NCBI RefSeq assembly: GCF_900100945.1
Contig: NZ_FNCG01000005.1
Location: forward strand, 248,001 to 312,000
Reading direction: 5' to 3'
From: Mucilaginibacter gossypii
GTDB taxonomy: Bacteria; Bacteroidota; Bacteroidia; Sphingobacteriales; Sphingobacteriaceae
DNA length: 64,000 nt
Shown here: piece by piece, positions 26,259 to 34,409 of the stretch
Position numbering within the stretch: the first letter of the stretch is position 1
Layout of the letters: every line of letters begins with the position of its first letter
Made by a program: the position numbers and the translations under genes
The notes under the pieces: generated by a model
Databases searched by the model: none
Told to the model about the DNA's origin: nothing
The model's input: the letters and a program-made list of their open reading frames with translations, nothing else

Positions 26259-26308
26259 GGAAATGGTGTCTTCCTACTTAACCGCCCTAAAAAGCTGATG
26301 GCGCCTAC
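26259..26308 (+). ncRNA. Fluoride riboswitch (crcB RNA motif)
   Basis: The conserved blocks appear in order: GGAAATGGTGTCTTCC (P1 stem and ATGG loop), AACCGCC, a short hairpin, then GCTGATGGCGCCTAC. These match the crcB-motif fluoride aptamer core (GATGG, AACNGCC, GCTGATG, CCTAC). It lies directly upstream of a CLC antiporter with fluoride-clade sequence motifs, which is one of the standard contexts. The RNA senses fluoride and raises expression of exporters. Confidence 0.9.
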
Positions 26309-26320
26309 AGACAATTAACT

Positions 26321-26350
26321 CACAGGCTTTTATCCTGTGCTAATTTTTTG
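26321..26350 (+). terminator. Expression-platform terminator of the fluoride riboswitch
   Basis: CACAGG at 26321-26326 pairs with CCTGTG at 26334-26339 and is followed by CTAATTTTTTG. A terminator between aptamer and gene implies transcriptional control. It contains the in-frame GTG at 26337, which is therefore not the start codon. Confidence 0.7.
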
Positions 26351-26372
26351 TGGGTACATAAATATCAGCAAC

Positions 26373-27761
26373 ATGCAAAATCAAAACCGACTTTTTTCTT
26401 CGCAACATTTCGCAATTCTTAAAAACGCCCTCCGGTGGACGGTCATTATCATCCCCATAGCTGTTGTTATTGGCAGCGCGGTTGCCTTATTCTTGTGGTT
26501 GTTGAGTTGGGCTATCCATTTTAGGTTTGCACATAACTGGTTATTGTATTTGCTGCCGTTGGCAGGTATCGCGATATTTTTCATTTATAAATTTTTTGGT
26601 GGTCCGGCCGAAAAGGGGAATAATTTAATTATTGATGAAATTCATAACCCCGGTGGCGGGGTCCCTAAGCGTATGGCCCCATTGGTGCTGATCACCACCA
26701 TTATCACTCATTTGTTTGGCGGCTCGGCCGGGCGCGAGGGAACGGCTGTACAAATGGGCGGCAGCTTAGCCCAAATGATAGGCAAATGGCTTAAGCTTAA
26801 CGAAGCTGATACCCAAACAGTACTTACCGCGGGCATAGCGGCGGGTTTCGGTGCGGTATTTGGTACGCCGTTAACTGGTGCTGTTTTTGCAATGGAGGTG
26901 CTGACGATAGGCCGGGTGCAATATAATGCGCTGCTGCCCTGCCTTATTGCGGGCATTGTTGGGGATGTTACTGTAGCTGCATGGGGAGTTCATCACACGC
27001 CTTATCATATCGATATTGTCCCGGTTATCCCGCATTGGTTTTCGGGTTATATTTCAACCGATCTGTTGCTTATCATTAAAACCATAGTAGCTTCAATCGC
27101 TTTCGGACTGGCCAGTTACCTTTTTGCCAAAATGGTACATGGCATCAAAAGTTTTTTTACCCAATACATTAAAACACCCTGGTTGATCCCGTTTATTGGC
27201 GGGCTGATCATTATCGCGCTTACTTTTGTTAATGGCAAACCCGATTATCTGAGTTTAGGGGTAGATGCCGAACATGTTGGCGCTGTTACAATCCCTTCGG
27301 CTTTTCATGCCGGCGGTGCCGGTACCTGGAGCTGGCTCTGGAAAACCATTTACACTACTGTAACCTTAGGTACCGGTTTTAAAGGCGGCGAGGTAACACC
27401 GCTGTTTTATATTGGCGCTACTTTGGGTAACACTTTATCTGGCTTACTTGATGCGCCAGTTAGCCTGTTTGCAGCTTTGGGCTTCATAGCCGTTTTTGCA
27501 GGCGCGACTAATACCCCGCTGGCCTGTACTTTTATGGGTATAGAGCTTTTTGGTGGCGAACACGCCCTGTTGTTTGCCGTGGCCTGTTTCACAGCCTATC
27601 TTTTCAGCGGGCATACGGGTATATATGGCTCCCAAAGAATTGGAGTTACTAAGTTAACCGGTGGGCCGGCTGATGACAAAACGCTTTCGGAAGCAATGAA
27701 AAGGCGCGGATATTTATACCATAAACTGGCGAAATATAGTTTCCTTAAAGCGAGAGAATAA
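26373..27761 (+). CDS. CLC-family fluoride/proton antiporter
   Basis: This 462-aa CLC protein probably exports fluoride in exchange for protons across the inner membrane. The selectivity region near residue 90 reads GNNLIIDEIH instead of the chloride-type GSGIP. The gating-glutamate motif is GGSAGREGTAVQMGGS, with Thr after the Glu as in the CLC-F clade. Further motifs are GTPLTGAVFAMEVL and GTGFKGGEVTPLF. The ATG at 26373 follows the terminator. The fluoride riboswitch upstream independently supports the substrate. Known CLC-F transporters lack the chloride-coordinating Ser and Tyr; this is recalled, not computed. Confidence 0.88.
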   Translation: MQNQNRLFSSQHFAILKNALRWTVIIIPIAVVIGSAVALFLWLLSWAIHFRFAHNWLLYLLPLAGIAIFFIYKFFGGPAEKGNNLIIDEIHNPGGGVPKRMAPLVLITTIITHLFGGSAGREGTAVQMGGSLAQMIGKWLKLNEADTQTVLTAGIAAGFGAVFGTPLTGAVFAMEVLTIGRVQYNALLPCLIAGIVGDVTVAAWGVHHTPYHIDIVPVIPHWFSGYISTDLLLIIKTIVASIAFGLASYLFAKMVHGIKSFFTQYIKTPWLIPFIGGLIIIALTFVNGKPDYLSLGVDAEHVGAVTIPSAFHAGGAGTWSWLWKTIYTTVTLGTGFKGGEVTPLFYIGATLGNTLSGLLDAPVSLFAALGFIAVFAGATNTPLACTFMGIELFGGEHALLFAVACFTAYLFSGHTGIYGSQRIGVTKLTGGPADDKTLSEAMKRRGYLYHKLAKYSFLKARE

Positions 27762-27764
27762 GCA

Positions 27765-28511
27765 CTATTTAGTAGCGGTAACCACAATATAAGGAGATAG
27801 CAGCTTTGATTCAACCGGTATGATTTTGGTAAAAACCTTGCCGGCTACCCACACCAGTTTGGTGATCGCTTTAGCTATGGCAGGCTTGTTAGCCTTATCC
27901 TCCAGCCAAACCGAAAATTTGCCGTAATAATATGCCTCAACATTTTTTAAGCCAAGTTCCTTGCAATAGCCGGCCAGTAATGGAGGGTTCATACTATTGA
28001 TGTTGTGTTTTTCGTAGTTATTAAGGTCGTAGTTGCGTTGTACCCATCCGTTAACACCGGTAAAGTTAGGCAGGGTAATAAACAATGTGCCTCCTGGTTT
28101 AAGGAAAGAGAGGTGTTTTTCAATAATGCCTTTGGTATCATTAAAATGCTCTATCAATCCGCATGAAAGTACCAGGTCATATTCGGTTTCGGGTTGGTAT
28201 TTGAACAGGTCGCCTTCAATAACTGCAATGTCCTGATCATTAAGCTGATTGACATCCAGTACTTCCTTTAAAACTTTTGGGTGCACATAAAAATCGAACA
28301 GTGTAGTTTTTAACCCGAAATACTTCTTCAAAAAAATGGCAAAATAACCCGGAAAACCTCCAAGCTCAATAGCCGACGCCGGTTTATGGGTATCGATAAT
28401 CTTTTTTAGCAGCTTGTGAAAAGTATAACTAGCCGGCACATTGAAAGCCAGGTCTTTTTTTGATTCCCAGTAACCAGCCCAAAATGCCTTGTCGGTGAGT
28501 TCGTTGCTCAT
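27765..28511 (-). CDS. Class I SAM-dependent methyltransferase
   Basis: This 248-aa protein has motif I AIELGGFPGYFAIFLKKYFG, the acidic motif II near VIEGDLFKY, and LSCGLIEHFNDTKGIIEKHL followed by LKPGGTLFITLPN, typical of Methyltransf_11/25 enzymes acting on small molecules. The substrate is not identifiable. The ATG at 28511 is preferred to the in-frame TTG at 28538. It converges with the CLC gene with only 3 nt between the stops. Confidence 0.85.
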   Translation of the reverse strand: MSNELTDKAFWAGYWESKKDLAFNVPASYTFHKLLKKIIDTHKPASAIELGGFPGYFAIFLKKYFGLKTTLFDFYVHPKVLKEVLDVNQLNDQDIAVIEGDLFKYQPETEYDLVLSCGLIEHFNDTKGIIEKHLSFLKPGGTLFITLPNFTGVNGWVQRNYDLNNYEKHNINSMNPPLLAGYCKELGLKNVEAYYYGKFSVWLEDKANKPAIAKAITKLVWVAGKVFTKIIPVESKLLSPYIVVTATK

Positions 28512-28705
28512 GGGTGCAAAGGAAAGATAATTCGGCAATAGTTCAAAACACTGTTATTTTGTAAAGCATGGATTTGAGATGGTAACATCAACAGGAAATA
28601 ATTACAATCATCCGGGAATTGTACATAGATATATCATGCGATGAATAAGCAACTTTGTGTAATTAATTAAACAACAGTGTAATAACTGTATTAAATTTAG
28701 CATTC

Positions 28706-29080
28706 ATGAGCAATGAACTTATTCCTACAATCAAACTTGATGAAGTAATTGAGCTTGGTTTGCAAGTGGTTGATTATAGAAAAGCGGGCGATCTTCATTT
28801 TCTTAAGAGCCCTCACCGCAACGAACATTATCTTTTTGTATTGGTAACGGACGGTAACCTGAAACTCGTAGTTGATTCGCGCGGGATGGTGATACCGGCT
28901 CAATCTGTTTATTACATTTTGCCTGGGCAGGTAATGCAGCATTTTGACACCGAAGCCGATGCTTACGTTATTGCTGTGGATGCCTTTTTGCTTAATCAAA
29001 CTTATAAGTTTATTCTTGATGAAGGTTGTATTCTAGGGCTGGAACATTTCCAAATAATATGTAAAAAACATTTTTATTAA
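28706..29080 (+). pseudogene. N-terminal half of an AraC-family regulator
   Basis: The first 110 or so residues form a cupin-like sensor domain (NEHYLFVLVTDGNLKLVV, then SVYYILPGQVMQHFDTEADA) as in Bacteroidota AraC/XylS regulators. The frame ends after about 14 atypical residues without a DNA-binding domain. A matching headless AraC C-terminal half begins near 31757. The two halves together would give about 300 residues, the normal length, so this is interpreted as a gene split by the insertion lying between them. Alternatively it might be a functional stand-alone sensor. Confidence 0.65.
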
Positions 29081-29104
29081 TAAGTCGAATTGCTATTTGG
29101 ATTT

Positions 29105-29135
29105 AATTGATATATCAATTATAATTGTATCAATT
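29105..29135. promoter_or_regulatory. Double operator in front of the MarR gene
   Basis: AATTGATATATCAATT (29105-29120) is a perfect 16-nt palindrome. AATTGTATCAATT (29123-29135) is a second, imperfect copy with AATTG/CAATT half-sites. Both lie within 40 nt upstream of the MarR start at 29143, the usual arrangement for autoregulation. Confidence 0.6.
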
Positions 29136-29142
29136 AAATAAT

Positions 29143-29574
29143 ATGGAAAAGCTAGATACCATACTTTTTTATTCTCTTGAAAAAGCTATTAAGAGTTACA
29201 GGCAATTTGCTCAACGAAACATGATGAAAAATGGCTTTGATTTAACAATAGATCAGTGGCTCGTTTTAAAAGCAGTTAGTGACAATCCAGACTGGACGCA
29301 GCAGGAAATAGCTGAGGCTGCTTTCAAAGATTTTGCATCTGTAACGCGCATTGTCGAAATACTGGTAAAGAAACAATATCTCACTAGAGCCATCCATAGT
29401 AATGACCGAAGAAGGTTTAACCTTAGTCCGACTGACAAGGCAATAGCAAATTTACAGGCTATGCAGCCTATAACTGAAAGAAACCGAAAACAAGCACTTG
29501 ATGGAATAAGTAAAGAGGAAGTAGCACATCTTGATAAATATTTAACCAAGATTATAGAAAATTGTAAATCTTAA
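29143..29574 (+). CDS. MarR-family transcriptional regulator
   Basis: This 143-aa winged-helix regulator has LTIDQWLVLKAVSDNP and WTQQEIAEAAFKDFASVTRI (recognition helix region) and the wing VKKQYLTRAIHSNDRRRFN. MarR proteins are dimeric repressors released by small molecules or oxidation. The ATG at 29143 follows two palindromic operators. The S41 peptidase gene begins 1 nt after its stop, so the two are almost certainly cotranscribed. The DNA is visibly more AT-rich than neighbouring genes, consistent with acquisition. Confidence 0.9.
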   Translation: MEKLDTILFYSLEKAIKSYRQFAQRNMMKNGFDLTIDQWLVLKAVSDNPDWTQQEIAEAAFKDFASVTRIVEILVKKQYLTRAIHSNDRRRFNLSPTDKAIANLQAMQPITERNRKQALDGISKEEVAHLDKYLTKIIENCKS

Positions 29575-29575
29575 T

Positions 29576-30547
29576 ATGAAAATCTTTAAAACAACATTGT
29601 TGCTGATCTCGATTTTTTCAACCGGAATGGTCTGTGCTCAGACAGTAAATCTGACGAAAAAAGTAAAATCCGAAACGGTTGCAAAAATATCCGCAAGCCT
29701 TAAAGCAAATTATATCTACTTGGATACAGCTATAAAGATGGGCAGTTTTATTCAGGACCAGCTTAAATCAGGCAGCTACGATACCATTCAAAACCCGGCT
29801 GCGTTTGCTGCTAGACTTACTAGTGATCTCTTGTCTGTGTATCGCGACGGCCATTTATCCATTAGTTATGATCCTCTTTTCACGTCTGCTAATGGCAAAA
29901 CTGATACAATTATGGAAAGAGAAAGAATGCTAAAGTTCAGAAAAAGGGTGAATTTCGGATTTGATAAAGCAGAGATCTTGCCCGGGAATATCGGCTATTT
30001 AAAAATTGGTGGGTTTTTTGAGCCGGATTCTACCGCTAAAATAATGACGCTTGCTGCTTTTCGTTTTGTTAGTAATAGCGAATCATTGATTATCGATTTA
30101 AGGAACAATATGGGTGGTGATCCACGGATGGTGAGTTTCATTTGTGGTTTATTGTTTAACCAAAAGACGCATTTGAATGATTTGTATTTCAGAAAAGACA
30201 AATCCACAACAGCATATTGGGCAATCCCAGATACAATTTTAAAGGGATTTCACAATATGCCTATTTATATTTTAACCAGTAAACGTACCTTTTCAGCTGG
30301 TGAAGAGCTAACCTACGACTTACAGACGCAAAAACGGGCTGTTATTATTGGTGAGACTACCGGCGGGGGCGCCCATCCGGTACAACCGTTTACCGTTGGT
30401 AACGGATTTGTAGCTAATGTGCCTTTTGCCCGCGCTATTAATCCTATCACAAAATCAGATTGGGAAACAGTGGGCGTAAAACCCGATAAGGCTGTTCCAG
30501 CGGATCAAGCACTCGATTTTGCACTTAGGATGGTGAATCATAAATAA
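29576..30547 (+). CDS. Secreted S41-family peptidase
   Basis: This 323-aa protein has a Sec signal peptide (MKIFKTTLLLISIFSTGMVC, cleavage near AQTVN). It has a tricorn/CtpA-type serine protease core, with IGYLKIGGFF, SLIIDLRNNMGGD and the catalytic-serine block TSKRTFSAGEELTYDL, then IGETTGGGAHP. There is no PDZ domain, which fits the short interphotoreceptor-retinoid-binding-protein-like subgroup. It acts in the periplasm or outside the cell on unknown peptides. It is cotranscribed with the MarR regulator, which may respond to its substrate or product. Confidence 0.87.
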   Translation: MKIFKTTLLLISIFSTGMVCAQTVNLTKKVKSETVAKISASLKANYIYLDTAIKMGSFIQDQLKSGSYDTIQNPAAFAARLTSDLLSVYRDGHLSISYDPLFTSANGKTDTIMERERMLKFRKRVNFGFDKAEILPGNIGYLKIGGFFEPDSTAKIMTLAAFRFVSNSESLIIDLRNNMGGDPRMVSFICGLLFNQKTHLNDLYFRKDKSTTAYWAIPDTILKGFHNMPIYILTSKRTFSAGEELTYDLQTQKRAVIIGETTGGGAHPVQPFTVGNGFVANVPFARAINPITKSDWETVGVKPDKAVPADQALDFALRMVNHK

Positions 30548-30573
30548 AACCGCTGTATGGCATGAAATTGATT

Positions 30574-31564
30574 TTAAGAGTCTCTTTGATAATTCTCAAC
30601 GTACATTTCGCCTCTTTTTATTAGCGAGAACATTCTGAGGATTAATTTGAATTTTACGTTGTTTAAAACAACCGGCAGCGTTTGTTTTTTAGTTTTCGAT
30701 CAGCATTGGCTCTTATTTCTGGATCATGTGTAACAGCCACCTTTGCAGCTAGATTTAATTCTTGTTTAAGATCTCTGTTCGAAAGGATACTTGTTCGCAT
30801 TTTGCCCTTTATACTAGTTCCCGAAGTATTTTCAAAGGAGCAACCCCAACATATACGGCATATTTTCTGGCATCAGTGAAAGAGTTAAAGTTCTCTGTAT
30901 ATGCAAGTGTCATGCATGCGTTTATTGGACCGATTCCTTTAATGCTTCCCAATATTCGATAGTTAAGAAACAGTGTTTCATTTGACTTTATTAAGGAAAT
31001 TATTTCGTCCTCTAACTGTTCAATATACTTAAGATTCGATTTTATCTTTTCTGTCGAAATGCGAATAACGGTATCAGACTTATTTATTTTATAATTGTGT
31101 TTGCGCTCTTTTATAGTAGCCTTTAGCCCAGCACTTTCCCTTACCAATCTTTTACGAAAGGACAAGAATTGTTTTAATAATAAGATATTAGTATCGATAG
31201 GCTGATCAGGCTTTAAACGTTTGATCTTTTCTTCGCCGTATTGACTGATCCGGAAGGAATCGACTTTATCGTTCTTTCCCCTGGTCATACCCATAGATCT
31301 TTTAATTTCTAAAGGTGAGATCCGAGAATAGGCAATTGATAATGAATCACAGAATTGAATGAACCGATATTCATAACCGCCAGTGTGTTCCATTACGATG
31401 AATGTTTTACAAAGACTAATGGCGTTTACCTTGCACCATTTTTTAAATTCAGCAAAGCCTTTGCTATCATTATTGATTTTCAAGTGCAGACGTAACTCTG
31501 CGCAACTGATGTCTAATGTCAATTTTGAAACATCAACACCCAAGATAAAACTGTAGTTTTCCAT
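30574..31564 (-). pseudogene. IS110-family transposase with two frameshifts
   Basis: The first 251 codons encode the DEDD/RuvC-like domain (GVDVSKLTLDI, VMEHTGGYE, RGKNDKVDSFRI) and the start of the Transposase_20 domain (LGSIKGIGPINACM, YVGVAPL). At 30834-30836 one T seems lost; in the next frame the protein continues with ENTSGTSIKGKMRTS, including the catalytic-serine motif. A second one-base loss in the A-run at 30685-30690 returns the tail (PVVLNNVKFKLILRMFSLIK). Restored, it is about 330 aa, full length for the family. As read, the serine motif is out of frame, so it should be inactive. Confidence 0.85.
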
Positions 31565-31735
31565 GTTTGTATTTTTTAGTTAATTGAAATTGTCTTTTGC
31601 CAAAAACCTTTGTTGATTCAAGGAAAATATTCTAGCTGGGCCTTAGACAATTATGGGCAGGGGACTTATACAACCGAAAGTTCTATAAAACTATTTTGTA
31701 CTGTAGTGCACCCCTGTCCTTAATTTAACGTTCTT
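31565..31735 (-). ncRNA. Candidate bridge-RNA region of the IS110 element
   Basis: In IS110-group elements the non-coding end upstream of the recombinase encodes a structured bridge RNA that pairs with target and donor DNA. This region is the matching noncoding flank, with hairpin-prone GC blocks (GGGCAGGGGACTT, GGGGTGCACTAC) in AT-rich DNA. The exact ends, loops and guide sequences cannot be determined by eye. Confidence 0.35.
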
Positions 31736-31756
31736 AACAAACTTCTTAGTTCTTAA

Positions 31757-32350
31757 CACCCCCTTGCAACCCCCACTTCAACAACGGTAAAAAACAACTA
31801 CGTTGCTTTCTTCAAGAACAAAGGTTTTGTACAAACGCCTGTGGCGATAAACGCAGAAAGGGGCGGGAGGCTAAAATCGGCGATTTCACTGCTGGGCGCT
31901 GAAGTGAAAGATGCAAGTGTTAATAGCTGTAAGGAACATATAAAACGGGGATTGATTGATGCTGTAGCAGGCATGTTTGCCGGAGAATACGTTGATAGTA
32001 CAATAGCTCACGGGAGGAAAGACTCAAGCGCTGTCAGGATCACTACGGCTTTTAAAAGGCTGATTTTTGCAGAATATAAAACATTGAAAAAGCCCTCTTC
32101 ATATGCTTCGGCTTTAAATATATCTACCCCATATCTTAACGAAGCGGTTAAAGAAATATCCGGACAAACGGTTAGTTACTGGATTCAGAATATGATCATG
32201 TTTGAAGCAAAGCGCCTGCTGATTTATACCGATAAAACCATTAAGGCCATTGCTTATGAATTGGGTTACGCCGATTACGTCTATTTTTCGAAGATGTTCA
32301 TTGGGATGGTAAAGATGTCGCCGGGGGCTTTCCGTAAAAAATACCGCTAA
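31757..32350 (+). pseudogene. C-terminal half of an AraC-family regulator
   Basis: The open frame from 31757 contains the C-terminal two helix-turn-helix motifs of an AraC regulator: SYASALNISTPYLNEAVKEI and KTIKAIAYELGYADYVYFSK, then FRKKYR. The first ATG-like codon is a GTG at 31841 with no sensor domain upstream. The frame before it reads as regulator-like linker (NNYVAFFKNKGFVQTPVAIN), which suggests that the reading frame once continued from the cupin domain at 28706. Confidence 0.7.
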
Positions 32351-32378
32351 TTGTACATGTACTTCCGCTATTACTGCA

Positions 32379-32409
32379 TTGTTTAAGCTTGAAACAGTTT
32401 GTTGCTTTG
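32379..32409 (+). promoter_or_regulatory. Possible promoter of the first alpha/beta hydrolase gene
   Basis: TTG at 32379-32381, a 20-nt spacer and TTGCTTTG at 32402-32409 (one mismatch to TAnnTTTG), 36 nt before the ATG. Confidence 0.4.
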
Positions 32410-32445
32410 TGATAAATCAAATCATTATAAAACAACAAATTAACC

Positions 32446-33141
32446 ATGGAAAACTTAAAAAATGTAGTGCTGGTACACGGCGCGTTTGCAGACGGATCTG
32501 GCTTTAAAGCACTCTATCAAATCCTTACTAAAAAAGGTTATAACGTATTGGTGGTGCAAAACCCGCTAAGCTCATTGGAAGATGATGTAAAAGCAACCCA
32601 TGTTGTATTAGACAAGATTAGTGGCCCCGCCATCCTTGCCGGGCACTCGTGGGGTGGCGCTGTAATTACCGAAGCCGGTAATCATCCAAATGTAGCTGCG
32701 CTGGTGTATATCGCGGCTTTTCAGCCGGATAACGGCGAATCAGCACTGCAGTGGCTGCAAACCGCACCACCTGCACCGGAAAACGGCGTGTTACCTCCCG
32801 ATGAAAAAGGCATTGTATACTATGATAAAGACAAGTTTCACGCTGGATTTTGCGCTGACATTGATGCCGATGAAGCCGCTTTTATGTATGCATCACAAGG
32901 TGCATTTTACGCAAAAGGTTTTGTTTCGCCGATAACTGACGCGGCCTGGCGTCATAAACCGGCTTATGGTTTAATTGCTACCGAGGATAAAAGTATCAAT
33001 CCGGATATTCAACATGCTATGTATAATCGATCAAACACTATTGTAACCGAGGTAAAAGGCAGCCATGTGATTTTTATGTCGCAACCAGAGATTGTTGCCG
33101 ATGTGATTATTGAAGCAGCCAGAAAAGCTTCGGAAGTGTAA
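32446..33141 (+). CDS. Cytosolic alpha/beta hydrolase (paralogue of the gene at 34410)
   Basis: This 231-aa protein is an alpha/beta-hydrolase of the small esterase/hydroxynitrile-lyase-like group. The strand-turn motif VLVHGAFADGSG opens it, GHSWGG holds the nucleophilic Ser, ATEDKSI is the probable acid region, and KGSHVIF holds the catalytic His. There is no signal peptide. It is closely similar over its whole length to the secreted hydrolase 2 kb downstream. An AraC regulator lies between the two, 105 nt after this stop. The substrate is unknown. Confidence 0.88.
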   Translation: MENLKNVVLVHGAFADGSGFKALYQILTKKGYNVLVVQNPLSSLEDDVKATHVVLDKISGPAILAGHSWGGAVITEAGNHPNVAALVYIAAFQPDNGESALQWLQTAPPAPENGVLPPDEKGIVYYDKDKFHAGFCADIDADEAAFMYASQGAFYAKGFVSPITDAAWRHKPAYGLIATEDKSINPDIQHAMYNRSNTIVTEVKGSHVIFMSQPEIVADVIIEAARKASEV

Positions 33142-33165
33142 AAAAAACAGTTTAAATACTGTATG

Positions 33166-33201
33166 AACATCCGTGTGCATTAAACCGTATGCGGATGTTT
33201 T
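33166..33201 (+). terminator. Terminator after the first hydrolase gene
   Basis: AACATCCG at 33166-33173 pairs with CGGATGTT at 33192-33199, followed by a T-rich stretch. Confidence 0.6.
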
Positions 33202-33225
33202 GTTTAAAACCTCATCAATCTGCCT

Positions 33226-33233
33226 TATCTTTA
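33226..33233 (+). promoter_or_regulatory. -7-like element of the AraC gene
   Basis: TATCTTTA lies 13 nt before the ATG at 33247, with one mismatch to TAnnTTTG. The best TTG is 23 nt upstream, slightly too far, so support is weak. Confidence 0.3.
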
Positions 33234-33246
33234 GCACCAAAAATTA

Positions 33247-34104
33247 ATGAAGTTAATTGTTTCCGACCATAAAACCGGCGGCGATCTGTTACTGATCAGC
33301 GGGGAAGAAAATTTTGACCGTTTCTTTTATACCCGTGATAAAACAAAGAAGTACTTTACCATAGCCTGGAATACCGGCGCGAGTCAAATAATCAATATAG
33401 ATGGTGCAGATCATGTATTTAACGGGAATACGCTGTTACCGCTCATGTTCGACCAAACCTTTACGTTCGAAAGGTCGGCTAATATCATCGCCTGGCAATT
33501 TAACAGGGAGTTTTATTGTTTGATAGACCATGATACCGAAGTAAGCTGCGTAGGTTTTCTTTTTGGGATGGGCGATCTGCTGTTCATTCCTCTGGATGAT
33601 CCCAGCCAATCGAAGCTTAAAGTACTGCTTGATATTTTTACGCAGGAACTGCATATTAAAGATAAAATTCAGAATGACATGCTGATCATGCTGTTAAAGC
33701 GGCTGATCATCATGGTAACTCAGATGGCCCGTACAGAATACATTCCCGCAGAAAATAACCAGGATCAAAAACTGGATATCTTCCGGAAATTTAACCTGCT
33801 GGTTGAAATGAATTTCAAAAACGAGCATTCGGTTAACTTTTATGCGGGACTGATGAATAAATCGCCCAAAACGCTCTCAAATATTTTCTCCCTTTATAAC
33901 GACAAAACGCCGCAACAGGTGATCCAGGCGCGTATTATTGTTGAGGCGAGGCGGTTGTTGAGCTACACCACAAAGTCGGTTAAGCAAATTACTTATGAAC
34001 TGGGTTTTGAAGATCCTGCCTATTTCTGTAATTTTTTCAAACGACATACCAGGCAGTCGCCCGCAGAGTTCAGAAATGGGAAAGCGCAGCCGGTGGCAGC
34101 GTAA
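33247..34104 (+). CDS. AraC-family transcriptional regulator
   Basis: This 285-aa regulator has an N-terminal cupin-like sensor (about residues 1-150) and a C-terminal double helix-turn-helix (about 185-280), with SVNFYAGLMNKSPKTLSNIF and SVKQITYELGFEDPAYFCNF followed by FKRHTRQSPAEFR. It sits between two paralogous hydrolase genes in the same direction and probably controls one or both. It is unrelated in sequence to the split AraC gene upstream. Confidence 0.88.
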   Translation: MKLIVSDHKTGGDLLLISGEENFDRFFYTRDKTKKYFTIAWNTGASQIINIDGADHVFNGNTLLPLMFDQTFTFERSANIIAWQFNREFYCLIDHDTEVSCVGFLFGMGDLLFIPLDDPSQSKLKVLLDIFTQELHIKDKIQNDMLIMLLKRLIIMVTQMARTEYIPAENNQDQKLDIFRKFNLLVEMNFKNEHSVNFYAGLMNKSPKTLSNIFSLYNDKTPQQVIQARIIVEARRLLSYTTKSVKQITYELGFEDPAYFCNFFKRHTRQSPAEFRNGKAQPVAA

Positions 34105-34140
34105 AAGGAAGCAAATGTGTTGAACTAAAAAGGTAAAAAG

Positions 34141-34275
34141 TGGGGGAGGTGCGATTCCCTCTCCTGGTAGGGTGTAGGGAGGGGTTTCATAGCCCGATAT
34201 ATCCGTTACATGGCGTACAAACCCCTCCCTGCCACCGCGCAAACCAGCCGCACCCCTCCCCAAGGGAGGGAATTG
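34141..34275. repeat. GGGAGGG-type palindromic repeat
   Basis: GTAGGGAGGGGTTT near 34173 faces AAACCCCTCCCTGC near 34218. The outer blocks GATTCCCTC and GAGGGAATTG are also complementary. It is similar in composition to the REP-like elements at 6232 and 55324. The remaining part of the 305-nt gap shows no gene. Confidence 0.6.
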
Positions 34276-34409
34276 AAGAACTTTCCCAACTCATTTAAGC
34301 CATTCGGGAAGAAATTACAATCTTTCGGGAAGCGGCGACATTTCCCACCTGCCGCATTTGGGGCACTTTTGTATTGTTAAATCAAATACAACATTTAAGA
34401 TAAAACAAT

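Noticed and set aside
26337-26372. GTG start at 26337 for the CLC gene
   Set aside because: It lies in the stem of the riboswitch terminator and adds residues unlike the family.
30682-30962. Short plus-strand frames at 30.7-30.9 kb
   Set aside because: They are antisense to the frameshifted IS110 transposase.
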